Below are positions 22,199 to 33,974 of a stretch of 64,000 nt of DNA, piece after piece. The DNA lies in assembly GCA_015847255.1 (NCBI GenBank), contig JADLZK010007786.1, positions 1 to 64,000 of the forward strand, read 5' to 3'. Position 1 is the stretch's first letter, and each line of letters starts with the position of its first letter. The position numbers were made by a program, and so were the translations under genes. This DNA comes from Hyparrhenia diplandra. Taxonomy: Eukaryota; Streptophyta; Magnoliopsida; Poales; Poaceae. The notes under the pieces were generated by a model. The model made no database searches. It had not been told where the DNA came from and was given only the letters and a program-made list of their open reading frames with translations.

Positions 22199-25047
22199 TG
22201 TAGAAAGATAATTAGGGGCAATGCACCGCACACCCTAAACTGGGGTGGCCTTTCATATATGTAGCCGGATGACTTGGAGTACAATTAGAGTTTGAGTACA
22301 ATACAAGTCAGCTATATATAGCTAATATGTCTATATATATTAGGTTATACATATCTATATATATAGGCTATACGTATCTATGAATATCTCTAATACCCGC
22401 CCTCAGTCTAAGCGGTAGAGTCTCGGATGCAAAGACTGGACCGGAAGTCAGTGAAGAGTTGTACAGGCAAGCCTTTGGTCATGATGTCCCATAAACTGGT
22501 GTGACGACGGGACATGGAGTACGCGGACCTGACCCGGAGCAACCTTGTCGCGGGACGAAGTGAATGTCAATGTCAATATGCTTTGTGCGGCGATGTTGAA
22601 CAGGATTCCCGGTCATGTAAACTGCGCTGACATTATCACAGTAAACAATCATCGCCGAAGAAAGTGGAGTATGAAGCTCCTTAAGTAACTGGTGAAGCCA
22701 AGAAGTTTCTGCAACAGTGTGAGCTACAGCCCGGTACTCTGCTTCAGCGCTGGAAGGAGAGACAGTAGTCTGCCTTTTTGATGACCAGGACACCAGATTA
22801 TCACCGAGATAGACACAATACCCCAAAGTCGAGCGTTGAGAGTCCGGGCAGCCAGCCCAATCGGCATCTGAGTAGGCTGTGAGACTGTCAACTGAACAGG
22901 CGCTGAGGTGAAGACCAGTAGACAAAGTGCCCTTGACATATCGAAGAATGCGTTTGAGCAAGGCGAGATGAGGTTCCCGCGGATCATGCATAAAGAGACA
23001 GACCTGCTGAACGTCATAAGCAAGATCGGGACGAGTTAGGGTCAAGTACTGGAGAGCACCGGCGAGACTGCGGTGATGTGTCCGATCAGCAAGTAGAGAT
23101 CCATCATTAGCAGAGAGCTTCATGCGGGCATCAACCGGAGTGGCTGTGGAATGGCACTCTGACATACCGGCTTCGTTCTGCGAGAAGATCGCTGGCGTCT
23201 TTGCCGTTGCGACAGAAAGAGGCCGCCAGCATTCCGAGTCACTGAAATCCCAAGAAAGTGATGAAGACTGCCCAAATCAGTCATAACAAACTCAGAGTGC
23301 AGTTGATCCATGATACGGAGAAGAAGAGCTGGCGATGAAGCTGTCAGGACTATGTCATCAACATATAGCAACAAATAAGCAACATCAGGGCCATGTTTGT
23401 AGACAAACAGAGAGGAATCAGACACTGCAGCGAAAAATCCCAAGGTCCGAATGAAGGAAGCAAAGCACTGGTGCCAGGCTCGAGGTGCCTGCTACAGGCC
23501 ATACAAAGATTTCTGAAGAAGGCAAACATGATCAGGTGCATTAGGATCCACAAAACCTGGAGGTTGCTGGCAGTAAACTAGCTCATTGAGATGACCATGA
23601 AGAAACGCATTCTTGACATTCAACTGATGAATAGGCCAGGCACGAGAAGTTGCAATACTGAGAACAACTCGGATCGTGGCAGGCTTAACAACCAGACTGA
23701 AGGTTTCATCGTAGTCAACACCATACCTCTGAGAGAATCCACGAACAACCCACCGAGCTTTATGGCGAGCAAGAGAACCATCAGAGTGATGCTTATGCTT
23801 GAAGATCCATTTGCCAGTAACAACATTGGCACCAAGCAGGTCGAGGAACAAGACGCCAAGTGCCGTTGTCAATCAAAGCCTTGTATTCATCCACCATTGC
23901 TGCACGCCAGTTAGGATCAGGCAAGAGCACCACGACAGTTTAATGGCAATGTCGAGGCAGTGGTGGCGTAAAATCCCAAGCGCCTGAAGAGGCGGTGGAA
24001 GATGACACCGTCATTCGACGGCGTGGCGAGACGGAGGAGCCAGGAAGATCCGGAACACCCGGCCGAGGGCGCTTGTAGCAGCCGACCGAGGAGTTGCTCC
24101 AGGCTATCGTCGAACGCCCGAACGTGGAGGAGGCCGGACCGAGGCACCAACCGAAGGAGCTGTGATGGGCGCTGGAAGCCGATCCTGTAACAAAAAATCA
24201 AGTGATTCCATACGCGATCTTGCAACCGCAAACGGAAAGTGAGTCTCATCAAAAACCACATGTCGGGAAACGATCGTTTGCGGGTGGAGAGATTGAGACA
24301 TCGGTAGCCCTTTTTTGGGATAAAGGGTAGCCGGCGAAGACACAGCGGTGGATCGAGGAGAAAGTTTATGAGACGTCGTGGCACTAAGGTTGGGATAGCA
24401 AAGACAACCAAATGTCCGAAGCATGGAGTAATCTGGCATCTTGTGGTAAAGTAGATGATAGGGAATACCGTCATGAATGGACGAGCAGGGACGCCGGTTT
24501 AGAAGATAAACAGCGATGCCGAGGGTCTCTGCCCAATATTGTGGTGGCATGGCTGCATGGAGCAGGAGGGTGCGCACAACATTGTTGAGGGTGCGAAGCA
24601 TCCGTTCGGCTGTGCCGTTCTGTGCAGACGTGTATGGGCAGGAAGTGCGAAGTATGATGCCTCGACTACCAAAGAAGGCAGAGGTGGCATGATTAATGAA
24701 TTCTGTGCCATTATCCGCCTGAAAACACTTGACAGGCAAGCTGAACTGGGTGTTAGCATAGGAAACAATTTGAACAAGATGTGTGCACATCAAATTTATG
24801 CCGAAGAGGATAAGTCCAACAATAATGACTATAATCATTCACAATCACAAGATAATATTTAAAGCCAAACACGATAAGGACTGGAGATGTCCACACATCA
24901 CAATGAACTAGTTCAAATGGAACTGATGAACGGAGGGTGGCCTTTTGTATATATAGCCGGATGGCTTGGAGTACAATACAAATCAGCTATATATAGCTAA
25001 TATGTCTATATATATTAGGCTATACATATCTATGAATATCTCAAATA
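22199..25047 (-). mobile_element. Copia LTR retrotransposon with internal deletion
   Basis: The element lies on the minus strand. The 3' LTR is 22,199-22,395 (197 bp) and the shortened 5' LTR is about 24,935-25,047. The target duplication is TATGA at 22,194-22,198 and 25,048-25,052. A purine tract (ACTGAGGGCGGG read on the minus strand) borders the 3' LTR at about 22,396-22,407. Relative to the 3' LTR, the 5' LTR lacks its last 47 bases, and the sequence goes straight into integrase (PFELVHCDVWTSPVL at about 24,925). One deletion thus removed the LTR end, primer-binding site, gag and protease. The 3' LTR has two small insertions of about 17 and 23 bp. LTR ends read TA...CA rather than TG...CA. 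Confidence 0.9.
22440..24930 (-). pseudogene. Copia polyprotein remnant: integrase, reverse transcriptase, RNase H
   Basis: From high to low coordinates: the integrase core with the three acidic residues in HCDVW, ADNGTEF and NGTAERM (24,930-24,440); a variable linker; reverse transcriptase starting WIFKHKHHSDGSLARHKAR (about 23,830) with the catalytic YVDDIVL at about 23,370; and RNase H ending in the Copia signature SAVYMTGNPVQHRRTKHIDI (about 22,590). The last part carries on in a second frame (TKGLPVQLFTDFRSSLCIRD). At least four frameshifts separate these blocks, so no functional polyprotein could be made. Gag and protease are absent because of the deletion described for the element. Confidence 0.9.
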
Positions 25048-25054
25048 TATGATA

Positions 25055-25400
25055 TATGATGACAAGTACATTTTGATAGGATGGCGAGTACATTTTTTTT
25101 TTAATAAATGCAGCAGCAAGCTTTTGTTCCAGGACAGGGGTGACTTGGCCACAATGTCTTTTCCAATACATGTAACAGTAAACTTATATAGGGTTACGGG
25201 TGCACGCCAAAGCATGAAATAAGACACCAAGCAAATAATACAAATCGAGAATCTTTCATCCCCTAACCAACCAAACAAAACATAAATATATATGCATCGA
25301 TATTGTGAGGTAACACATCTTCTATCCAAGTACATTCCTCTCTATCTAAAAAAAAACACCCCATTCATGCCTTCATGATCTCATCTTTCTCAGCCTTCTC
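25055..25400. other. Intergenic; continuation of interrupted repeat
   Basis: Its first 50 bases continue the host tandem repeat interrupted by the Copia insertion (GACAAGTACATTTTGATAGG, then GCGAGTACATTTTTT). The remainder is AT-rich and shows no gene. Confidence 0.5.
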
Positions 25401-25408
25401 TACAGCGC

Positions 25409-28400
25409 CTTCATGATCTCATCACTGCAATAAGAAACACAAATTAGTCTTCATTCAAACAAATGTGAACGAATGTTACCGAGATGTGTGGTTACTCGAG
25501 CTGACATTATGCAAAACAATATAAAATATAAGCTAGTCTGAATTATGTGCTTACTTGAGCAGCTCAACTATCCTCAATAGCTCTGAGATACTCAACCTGT
25601 ACTGCTTTTCACCAAAAGTTCAAAGCTTATGTAAGAACTGATTGCATTTCAGCCTCCAACTGAATTTGGAATTGACTTGACAGTTATTGATGAGTTAGCT
25701 ACTGATGAACACAGTAGTTCAGAAAATTCCAAGAGGTCAAAGGGGAAAAAATTCTAATGATTGGCAGTGTCAATGGTGATAGAATAGCATCTTCATTGAG
25801 ATGATACATACCTGAGCGTTGCAGTGACGATGATGTAGGCGAAGATCTCCAAAGCCAGCATCAACTTTGGCCGCGACTTCCTGAAATTCAAATTAATCTG
25901 ATTCAGCATGCAGAGTTCCGAACTTGCAGTTGCAGCAACAAAAGACATGCTGAGCTTAGCAACACCATAACCGACTTTTGAGGCAGAGCTGTGTGCAGCT
26001 TGATGGGAGTCGCCGATGCAGGATGGGAGTAACAGCTGTGTGCAGCTTGAATTCCATTGTGCACTATAATGAAAGTTGCCTTAATTGAAATCGCAATTAA
26101 ATAGGGGATGGAAGTAACAGCTTAAAGGTATACTTTTATCTGGATAAACCTTGTAAGTTCATGCATAATCAAGCAACTGTAAGAGTTCGTCGTCATTTAA
26201 GATATGCAATAATAATTTAAGATGCTAATTATAAAGTCGAGTAGCATACCTCTGTAACTAATTATTTTTTTGTGGAGAGAACTATCATATATATATTACC
26301 TGAATAAGATAGCATGCTATGCGATGCACTCCAATCAACAGTTTGCATAACCTTGCATAATAATAAGTGGGGAGATTAGGCAGCGGCTGTAAAGGGATTC
26401 CAATTTCCAATGTGGAGGCAGCAGCCTCGGAGGTGACAGCGGCTCTCAAAATAATATAAATGGGCTGGAATAGGATGCACTGAATTACTCAAATCACAAA
26501 ACTAAACAGTACGTGCTAAAATTAACAATGTAATGATAGGATCAAGATAAAGTAATTTTTAAAAATGAAATTAACTATATCTTGAAAATTAATAGTACTT
26601 TTTCGCAAAATGAAAATAGACATAGCTATAGTGATTTATGGCACATCCATCTACTTTCTCCTATCACACTAGTACTCAGTACTGATTACTAATGGGGAGA
26701 TTAGGTAGCGGCGGCGAGGAGTCACAGCCGACCAGGGCAGAGAGAACGCTTGTTCGGCCCTCATGTATAATCTAATGACTAAGAATATGTTGTTCCAGCA
26801 TCGGCGTTAATGTGTTATATGCTGATGAAGCAGCAGCATCAGTGCCATGAAACTGAATGTGATAAAAAAAAACACGGCAACAAATTTAGGAAAGCAAACT
26901 CTGATCAATATGTAGAGTCAAGTGCAAGTAAGGTAGTGTTTAAGATTAATGGGTTAGGCATCAGAGTGAATTTCTACCTAAGAGTCTGATTAGGCAACAT
27001 GAATATTCTTTGGAATGCATGGATCCAAATTAAACTGCAAATAAGAAAATGAAGAAGGATGAATATATTGGGCAAGCACATGCAGCTATAAGTATAGTTT
27101 TGCTATTATTTATTTACTTACAGCTTCTACAGAAAGTGTAAACAACAAAGTTATACTCAGTTACTAACTGGTAGCTATAGAATTATGAATCAAAGAAGGG
27201 ATCCAATAATATCTATTGTTCAGAAATTAGAGAAAGAAACAAATAAAAATACCCTGATCAGACTTCATGAACCAGTCTACGGAAAGAGAATCTGGGAGAA
27301 GACAAATTATTGTATAATAAGAAATTGGAGATTTATTCAATATTCTTCCCATCGAGGATGTATAGAGAAAATTGTAACTCTGCGTCTGCAGATGGATGAG
27401 GCTAAAAACAACATAGAATGTGGTCTCTTAGTCCTAAAACATTAAAAAAAGAATAGCAGGTCAATCAGCTAAATTAAGTTTTATAATTTAGTCTCAACTT
27501 CTTAATTGGGAGTTGACTACAAGAAACTATAATCATCATGAAAAATGCTAACTGGATTCCATTGCAAAAAACACACGATCCAAGACTTCTATGCATTAGT
27601 TACTCTGCAAGATAAGAATAAGTAAAAAAAAAGAAGTCGATAGCAATAGAAGCTGACAGAAGAAAGGAGTAGTTATAGACATAGGTGGTATTTTGTGTCC
27701 TAGAAACTGGAAAGGAAGCTAATTCGCAGGGTTTCTGCTCTCTGTGAGGTGCTAAAGATGTATAGAAGAAAAAAATATGAGAAGTAAATAGACCCATAAA
27801 ACAAAGTGCTGAACAGGGAGCTTTTCCCCCATAGGTAGTTTAATGAAAAGGAAGAGAAACGGGCAAGAAAGGGGAAAAAAAAAATAAGACAAAGGGAGCA
27901 CTTTATTAAAAAGTTTTTTTAACTGAACAACAAAAAAAAGAAAAGAATGTGAGAGCCTAAGTTGCATAACGCCTTAATCACAGAACAATCAGGTATAATA
28001 AAAAGGTAACAATGACTGTTAAGCACAAGCATGCTGATAGGGCACAGATAAAATAGACATATGCATAGGTATCTAAATATATAGGCCATAGACAAAGCTT
28101 TAACAAATGTAAGCGCATATTTGTTAAGGAACACTAATCAGGCTTCTCTAGAAGAATTTCTAAGACAATAAAAGTCACTATATATGCAAAACATGAGCTG
28201 GATTTGTTAAGGTATTAGCAATCACATGCAGCCATGCTAATCACTCATAACCAAAATGCTATCTGAAATTACTCAGAACCCCTATACATTCTTTAGCAGC
28301 CTCGGACCCGAACCTGCAATGAGACAGTAAATAACTGAAGCCAGTTCATATACTGTGTTAGTGCAAGTGCACTCACACCCATTTTGCGGCAACAAAATAC

Positions 28401-29735
28401 AGAACAAAATCTGTGTAGTTCTACTGTCTACTGCTCTTATTCAGCAGAATTGTCCTTTTCTTTTAGATCTGTTTATATGTATAGCTATCAATTTATTGTT
28501 GAATTACTCTATAGGCACACAAAAAAAAATCTTGACTTTCAAGAAATTATGCAGTAAAATATTTGGTTAACACAAGAAATGATAGATGAGAAAATAAATT
28601 AGATAATTTGATGGGAAAATATGTGTACCTCAATAAATATCTGAGAGCAACATATCTGGCCAATGTGGTACTACGCTAATTGCAAATTTTTACCATACAG
28701 TCCACGCCTGATTGCAAAGTATTGGTAAAAAACATCCTAAAGATCACAATTACACATGTATGCATGTGTATGGACAGTTATCAGAGAACATTGCACAACC
28801 ATGCGAGTGTATGCACCGTATGAACTCAAAAATAAAGAGCACTGGAAGAAGGAATGCTGAGTTGCATATTCAGTCACTATAATTTTCACATGTTCCTTCT
28901 GTGATTCTCTGCATCTGCACATGGCAATTCAATTCAAGCTCAGGTACAATGCCATGGTGCCAAATTACAAGTTGATCATGATGTAATGCAGAACGTATTC
29001 CATAAATAGTAACAACAAACACTGGCTAAGTACTTGGATAGGGAAATGTTAAAAAGAAAAGTACCCGAAATGGTTAACATTTTTTTCTAGCCAGAATCTA
29101 CAATTATTTCATTACATGACATAGCTAATCCTAGATTATTTAGTGAAAATAGAAATAACAGAAAATTGCAAACTAATTATTTTACGGGAGTTGCTACCTA
29201 ATCAAACTTCTGTGTACAATTACCTCCATATAACCAAATCACTGCCATAAAATTTCATTGGCGCTATACATTGTAATACATGGAGCAAATTCAATATGCA
29301 GACAAAAGAAACCACAAAAAACCTGTAAGCTTTGCAGGATTAAGGAATCCAACTATCAGACTGAAGCTTTGTATAAAAAAAAAAATCTAGCAGAAAACAC
29401 CGCAGAACTAAAATCAAACGAGCTTTGGACAAAAAGCAACATCCGTATACTGAGCAGTCATCACAGATCTAAAATCTACAAGGAATCTTAGAAAAAAAAA
29501 AAAATCTTAGAGAGCGGAGGGAACAAAGCGAATCCAGCGAGAGAGGTATTCACCTGGTGGAAAATAAATTGGGTTCGTACCAGATCAGTATGACTTCAAA
29601 AAGAGGTTGAGGTGCCGGATGGTGCTGAACTGCGCCCGGGAGGAGTAGCGCCTCTGTCGACGAAACTCCTAAATCCGCCAAATGCTGAGCCGGAAGTGGG
29701 TGCTGTTTGCAATCCGCCGCCTTTTTGCGACATGG
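25409..29735 (-). CDS. Possible multi-exon gene, unidentified
   Basis: Three spaced pieces suggest one gene. The first exon candidate starts at about 29,731 (MSQKGGGLQTAPTSGSAF and a serine/proline-rich continuation, then donor CTG|GTACG at about 29,580), with a stop created by a five-T run that a one-base change would remove. A penultimate exon at 25,880-25,813 encodes KSRPKLMLALEIFAYIIVTA, which has a hydrophobic segment, and a donor AG|GTATG. A last exon begins at 25,433 after TTGCAG. The split serine codon AG|T then gives SDEIMKAL and a stop. A further phrase FGSEAAKECIGVLSNF at about 28,310 could be another exon. I do not recognise the protein. The phase agreement of the last two exons is the best evidence. 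Confidence 0.35.
26000..29500. other. AT-rich intronic or intergenic sequence
   Basis: Apart from the exon candidates in the entry above, nothing coding was recognised. The phrase GGGGAGATTAGG(C/T)AGCGGC occurs at about 26,370 and 26,694, a small dispersed duplication. An 86-codon open frame at 27,185 (plus strand, MNQRRDPIISIVQKLEKETN) has no recognised similarity. Confidence 0.4.
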
Positions 29736-29759
29736 GTACTGGGATGTACTCCTACTGTG

Positions 29760-30110
29760 GTTCTAGGGTTTTCGAATTATTTGGGAGAGAGTGGACAGTG
29801 GAGTAGCGGCGATGGAGAGCGATAAAGATGAGTTGCGGCGGCGGCGAGAGGGGGAGAGAGAGAACAAGCGTCGTCGTAGGTAATGGGAGAGAGAACAAGC
29901 GGAGAGAGATGGGAGAGAGGAGCGGCGGCCGGGAGAGATGCAGAGAGATGAGAGGACCGACGGCGGAGAGGGAACGACGGGAGAGATGAGATAGGAGCGG
30001 CGCTGGTGGGGAGACAGAGAAAGAGAAAGCCAGAGAGAAGCCGGAGCCGAGCGGCTGGCATGAGCCGAGCCGCCAACGAGCACGACTCCTGCATGCATGC
30101 AGTCCCTTCA
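29760..30110 (-). promoter_or_regulatory. Purine/pyrimidine-biased segment (Y patch on minus strand)
   Basis: The plus strand is a GAGAGA/GGCGG-rich run. On the minus strand this is a long CT-rich tract such as plant core promoters and 5' leaders contain. It sits directly upstream of the candidate first exon at 29.7 kb. The three open frames here are composition artefacts rich in Ser, Leu and Pro. Confidence 0.35.
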
Positions 30111-30199
30111 ATAAACAAAGATAAAAGGACCATGCAAAGCGCGAATCTTGACGGAACCGGGACCGTGAAGATAGGCTGGGCGCACGCATAGACGTACGG

Positions 30200-31540
30200 T
30201 ATTTTCGCGCTGCCTCACTCAGTCACTCCTATAGTCCTAGTGCTGTCGGCATAGACTTGACTCTTGCTTGGTGCACCAGCCATCATGCAACTCTTTCTAG
30301 CACTCCCGTGTGCACGCACCCACTGTTAATTTTCTGGTGCTATGGCTGCTGCTTTTCGTCCAGAACATATTCTTCTGAATTTCGAATGTTCAACTTTACA
30401 GTTTGCATGCACAACAGATGCGACGTAACCACAAGGTGCTGATAATACACAAAAGCAAATTGAGTCAACTGGTAGATTTAAAAATTCCAAGAGAAGCCAT
30501 GCGCGCCTCCACATTCTGCGTTGTGCCACTCGCCTGAAGGAACAGAGTAGTCTTTTTGAGCATCAAGGAACAGAGTAGCCTGATAGAGCTTGGAAAACCA
30601 ATTGCACATCTCCTTTGCTGACGACCCAAGTAGAATGGTCTTGAAGAATGTTTACAAGGAAGACTAGGATTACTACCGTTCCGTGCTAGCAATGATTGTA
30701 TTTTAGCATGACCTCGTGGTCGTGGCCCATTTTCCAGGACCGGCTCGGGTTTGGGTAAGCCACATCCACACTGGGAGCGAGTGGAAGACAAAGGCTGCCT
30801 TTTCAGAGGTTACTGTGCTTGGAAGTGAGACGGTTTTGAATGATTTGATGGAGCTCGGCTTGATGGAGCTCGGCTTGTATGCGTATGTGCTTGCTTGTAT
30901 TTGTTTTCTTTAAGGTCCTCTGTGCAATTTTGTTTAGACAGCTGCCTCTGTGTCCTGTTCGATCGTATCTGTACACGTACGTGTACTTGTATGCGTATGT
31001 GCTTGCTTGTGTTTGTTTTCCTTACCTGAGCAATACAGATATGGTTTATCAAAAAAAAAAAATCACCATATATACAAACAGTCACGTGTTGTGCACCCGG
31101 CTCTTCAGCATTGGTCAAAGAGTTTCTGCATTCTGGAACAGGAACTAATGATCTTGATTCTGTTGACAGTAATGGGGGTACAGTTAGTTTAAGTGAGCTG
31201 AATGAAGGGACCTATTGGCCTACGGTGTTTCCTAGTGATCGCATCGCCGAGTAAGCTCTCAACAAAAATTATTTCAGTGTACCAACGAGCAAAGCGAAGC
31301 CCATGGGCCATGGCGCATTGTGGTGATTATTCTACCACCAACCTGGGCCGTGACAAATATTATGGTTGGGGCCATCCCACATAGTTTTTTTTGGGGGCAA
31401 TCCCACGCAGAATTGAAACTGGTTGACCGCATAGGTGAGTTCAATCATCGGGGAGAACGCGTGGAGGCAACGTTGACGAAGATGGACAGTATACTGTAGA
31501 TGAGGATCGAATAGCGACAAAGCCCTGGGTTCCTGCTCAC
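30200..31540. other. Intergenic sequence, no gene recognised
   Basis: Small repeats occur, for example GATGGAGCTCGGCTT twice at 30,848-30,877, and GTATGCGTATGTGCTTGCTTGT at about 30,876 and 30,988. Open frames are short and unmatched. Confidence 0.4.
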
Positions 31541-31579
31541 TTTTTCCAGAGACACTAGGAGGCTAGGAGCTATGTGGCA

Positions 31580-32430
31580 AGAAGGTCTACGTGGTGAGGA
31601 AGTGTCAACAAGTATCAACGAGACTTTGATCATTTTGATCCCCAAGGTGGCAAGGCGAGGAGATCGGTCAATTTCGGCCTATGGCTGTGTTTAGAGCCCT
31701 GAATTCGGGGCTGCCAAAAAAAATTTCGTGCCAAATTTTGCACTGTAGCGTACTGAAAAGATTGTAGCACGTTTCGTTTGTTTGTGGTAAATATTATCTT
31801 ACCATGACGTAAGTAGGCTCAAAAGAATCGTCTCGCAATATACATCTAAATTGTGCAATTAGTTTATTTTTTTACGTACATTTTCATACTCCGGACATGC
31901 ATCTTTTGAGTGCATTTAATGTTTCAATGTGATGTGATGTGATAGGTATGCAGAAATTTTGGATAGAAGTTGGGGCTCTAAACACACCCTATGTAACATG
32001 ATATACAAAATAGCCTCCAAGGTGTTGGTCAATAGGTTGAAGGTTATCTTGCCAGACACAATTTTGGAGGAGCAATCAGTCTTCTTCCAGGTCTGACTTA
32101 TTACAGATAATATCATGACTGCCTATGAGAGTTCTACACTCTATGAAGCGGAAGAGGGCCAATGGCTTGAGGTGATGTGCCTTGATGTTGGTTATGAAGA
32201 AGGATCAGATTGTGTTGAAATGGGGATATATCTAGCTGCCATCATGGGCCGGTTAGGCTTCCGTCAACGTTGGGTGGATACAGTCATGACCTTTGTCATG
32301 TCTGTCCTGTTTTCAGTTCTTTTTAATGGTGATAAGTTTGAGAGTTTCAGAGTGACAAGGAGATCCAATTCCCCCCTATTTATTTCTACTAGCATCAGAG
32401 GGCATCACGTGCCTTTTGAAGTAAAAAAAC
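31580..32430 (+). pseudogene. LINE reverse-transcriptase fragment, split by a MITE
   Basis: Upstream of the MITE the frame reads EEVSTSINETLIILIPKV, the start of the LINE reverse-transcriptase domain. Downstream (about 31,990) it resumes with CNMIYKIASKVLVNRLKVIL, then EEQSVFF, LITDNIMTAYES, and at 32,230 AAIMGRLGFRQRWVDTVM and SVLFNGDKFESF. This order matches plant L1-type elements. The first catalytic motif, usually LDMxKAYDRVEW, is scrambled to LDVGYEEGSDCVEM. A stop falls before LITDN, so the fragment is inactive. No 5' ORF1 or 3' poly(A) end was found nearby. Confidence 0.8.
31685..31990. mobile_element. MITE with GTGTTTAGA-type ends, copy 1
   Basis: Left end GCTGTGTTTAGAGCCC and right end GGGGCTCTAAACACAC form a terminal inverted repeat. 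Internal blocks (CACGTTTCGTTTGTTTGTGG, TTAGTTTATTTTTTTAC) recur in copy 2 at 50.8 kb. CCTATG lies on both sides (about 31,677-31,682 and 31,988-31,993), a possible target duplication. It interrupts the LINE reading frame. Confidence 0.8.
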
Positions 32431-32431
32431 C

Positions 32432-32512
32432 CAATCATTAGTGTTCAAAGGAATTACGGTGGCAGCAATCATTAGTGTTCAAAGGAACTACGGTGGCACC
32501 AATCATTAGTGC
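32432..32512. repeat. 34-bp tandem repeat
   Basis: CAATCATTAGTGTTCAAAGG starts at 32,432 and 32,466, and a shortened copy at 32,500, a 34-base period. It lies just beyond the LINE fragment. Confidence 0.85.
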
Positions 32513-32765
32513 CTTCAATTTTGAAGTCAAGAACAAAGCAAAACAGGGTAATACAATCATGTGCGAAAAAACTACATATGATGCCTCCAGAAGAGAAAGT
32601 TACCAACTCATCGAGCGGCAAATTTGAACACCTTTTATTTTAGGATAACAACACTGTAAAATGATTATCATACCAATTAATCTCCTCAATCCTGATCAAT
32701 GGGCGTGATGACAGGGAGGCTGTCGCTGGGCGGGCTTTTGACAAGATCGCCCATCATAGCTGCCC

Positions 32766-33974
32766 TCACAGAGCGCGAACGCCTTTCTCGAGGTTGGCAA
32801 CGATGCCAGCCATCGCCGGCCGGTCCTTCCCTTTCAGCTGCACGCAGTGCAGCACGGTGTAGGCCACCAACCCCAAGGCCTCGGCCTCGTGTGCGGCCGG
32901 CTCCGGCAAGCGTGGATCGAGGACCTCGCCAAGCTCCCCTGAGACGATGCTTGGAACAGCGTAGTGCACCACGCTCAAGGGGCTCACGCCCTCAGACTCC
33001 TCCAAGATGGCACGCTTCCCTGTCAACACCTCGAGCATGACCACGCCGAAGCCGTACACGTCGCTCTTCATGGTAAGTTGGTGTAGGCTGCAGTACTCCG
33101 GGTCCATGACCGTTCCGAAGACTGTCCTGTGCGCCACCCAGCGCTGCGCTTGCAACTCCGGGAGCGACAGCCCGAAACCGGACAAGTGCGCTCTCCAGCT
33201 TGCATCCAGCAGGATGTTGGACGACTTGATATCGCGGTGGATGATGCCGCAGTACGAGTGCAGGTAGTCGATGCCGCGGGATGCGTCCAGCAGGATCCTG
33301 ATCCGCAGCTTCCACGACGACATTATTAGGGACGACGGGGACGACGGCGACGACTCAGAAGGTTCAGCCTTGGGCTTGGCCGGGTGCAGGTGGTCGTAGA
33401 GAGCGCCGTTCTTCATGTACTCGCAGACCAGCAGGCGCTCTTTGTTCTCCGCGCAGTAGCCGACGAGCTTGACGAGGTTTTTGTGGCGGAGGCGGGACAG
33501 GAAAGCCACCTCCCACTCGAACTCGCTTTCCTGGAATCGGCGGTGGCCGCGCGTTCCTGACTCCCCGCGCTTGATGGCCACCTCGCGCCCGTCGGGAAGA
33601 TAACCACGGTACAGAGTGCCAAAGCTGCCCTCTCCCATTTTAGCCTCCAGTGAGAATCCCTTGGTCGCTGCCTCCATTTGCGCAAAGGTGAACTCCTCGG
33701 TAGGGTTTGTTACTGGCAATGGATGACTATATCTGTTGTAGTAAGTACCGCCGTCGTACATATAGGGCCTTCCATTCACGGGGACTAAATCTGTTGTATG
33801 GCTACGGTGCTCGTCGTCATATATACGCACGACAGAAATTTCATGACGCGCGATAGATGCCGATGGAACAAGTCGGGCGCTCGCGACCTGTTCAGCGAGC
33901 GATAAGGTTTTGGGTCGGCCTCGGTATTGGTATTGCTGTTGTTGTCTTTGGCTTCCGTACTTCTCACACAGGGG
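32766..33974 (-). CDS. CRINKLY4-related (CCR4-like) kinase domain with GFG for DFG
   Basis: An uninterrupted frame encodes a Ser/Thr kinase resembling the cytoplasmic half of CRINKLY4-related receptor kinases. Counting from the GTG at 33,830: GEGSFG loop at residues 66-71, VAIK lysine at 87, HRD at 198-200, KSSN after it, then LSGFG at 217-220 where kinases have DFG, and DPEYC at 243-247. Loss of the DFG aspartate, which binds magnesium, predicts impaired catalysis. No ATG opens this long frame; the first in-frame ATG is at about 33,761 (MYDGGTYYN). The frame extends upstream to about 33,970 through KYGSQRQQQQYQYRGRPKT, a juxtamembrane-like region, but has no signal peptide, ectodomain or membrane segment. 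It directly abuts the receptor-like kinase upstream on the same strand. It has no introns, and CCR4-like genes are commonly intronless. Confidence 0.8.
   Translation of the reverse strand, partial: PLCEKYGSQRQQQQYQYRGRPKTLSLAEQVASARLVPSASIARHEISVVRIYDDEHRSHTTDLVPVNGRPYMYDGGTYYNRYSHPLPVTNPTEEFTFAQMEAATKGFSLEAKMGEGSFGTLYRGYLPDGREVAIKRGESGTRGHRRFQESEFEWEVAFLSRLRHKNLVKLVGYCAENKERLLVCEYMKNGALYDHLHPAKPKAEPSESSPSSPSSLIMSSWKLRIRILLDASRGIDYLHSYCGIIHRDIKSSNILLDASWRAHLSGFGLSLPELQAQRWVAHRTVFGTVMDPEYCSLHQLTMKSDVYGFGVVMLEVLTGKRAILEESEGVSPLSVVHYAVPSIVSGELGEVLDPRLPEPAAHEAEALGLVAYTVLHCVQLKGKDRPAMAGIVANLEKGVRAL

Noticed and set aside
29752..30189. Three serine/leucine-rich minus-strand open frames
   Set aside because: Caused by the GAGAGA-rich strand bias; no conserved motif and mutually overlapping.
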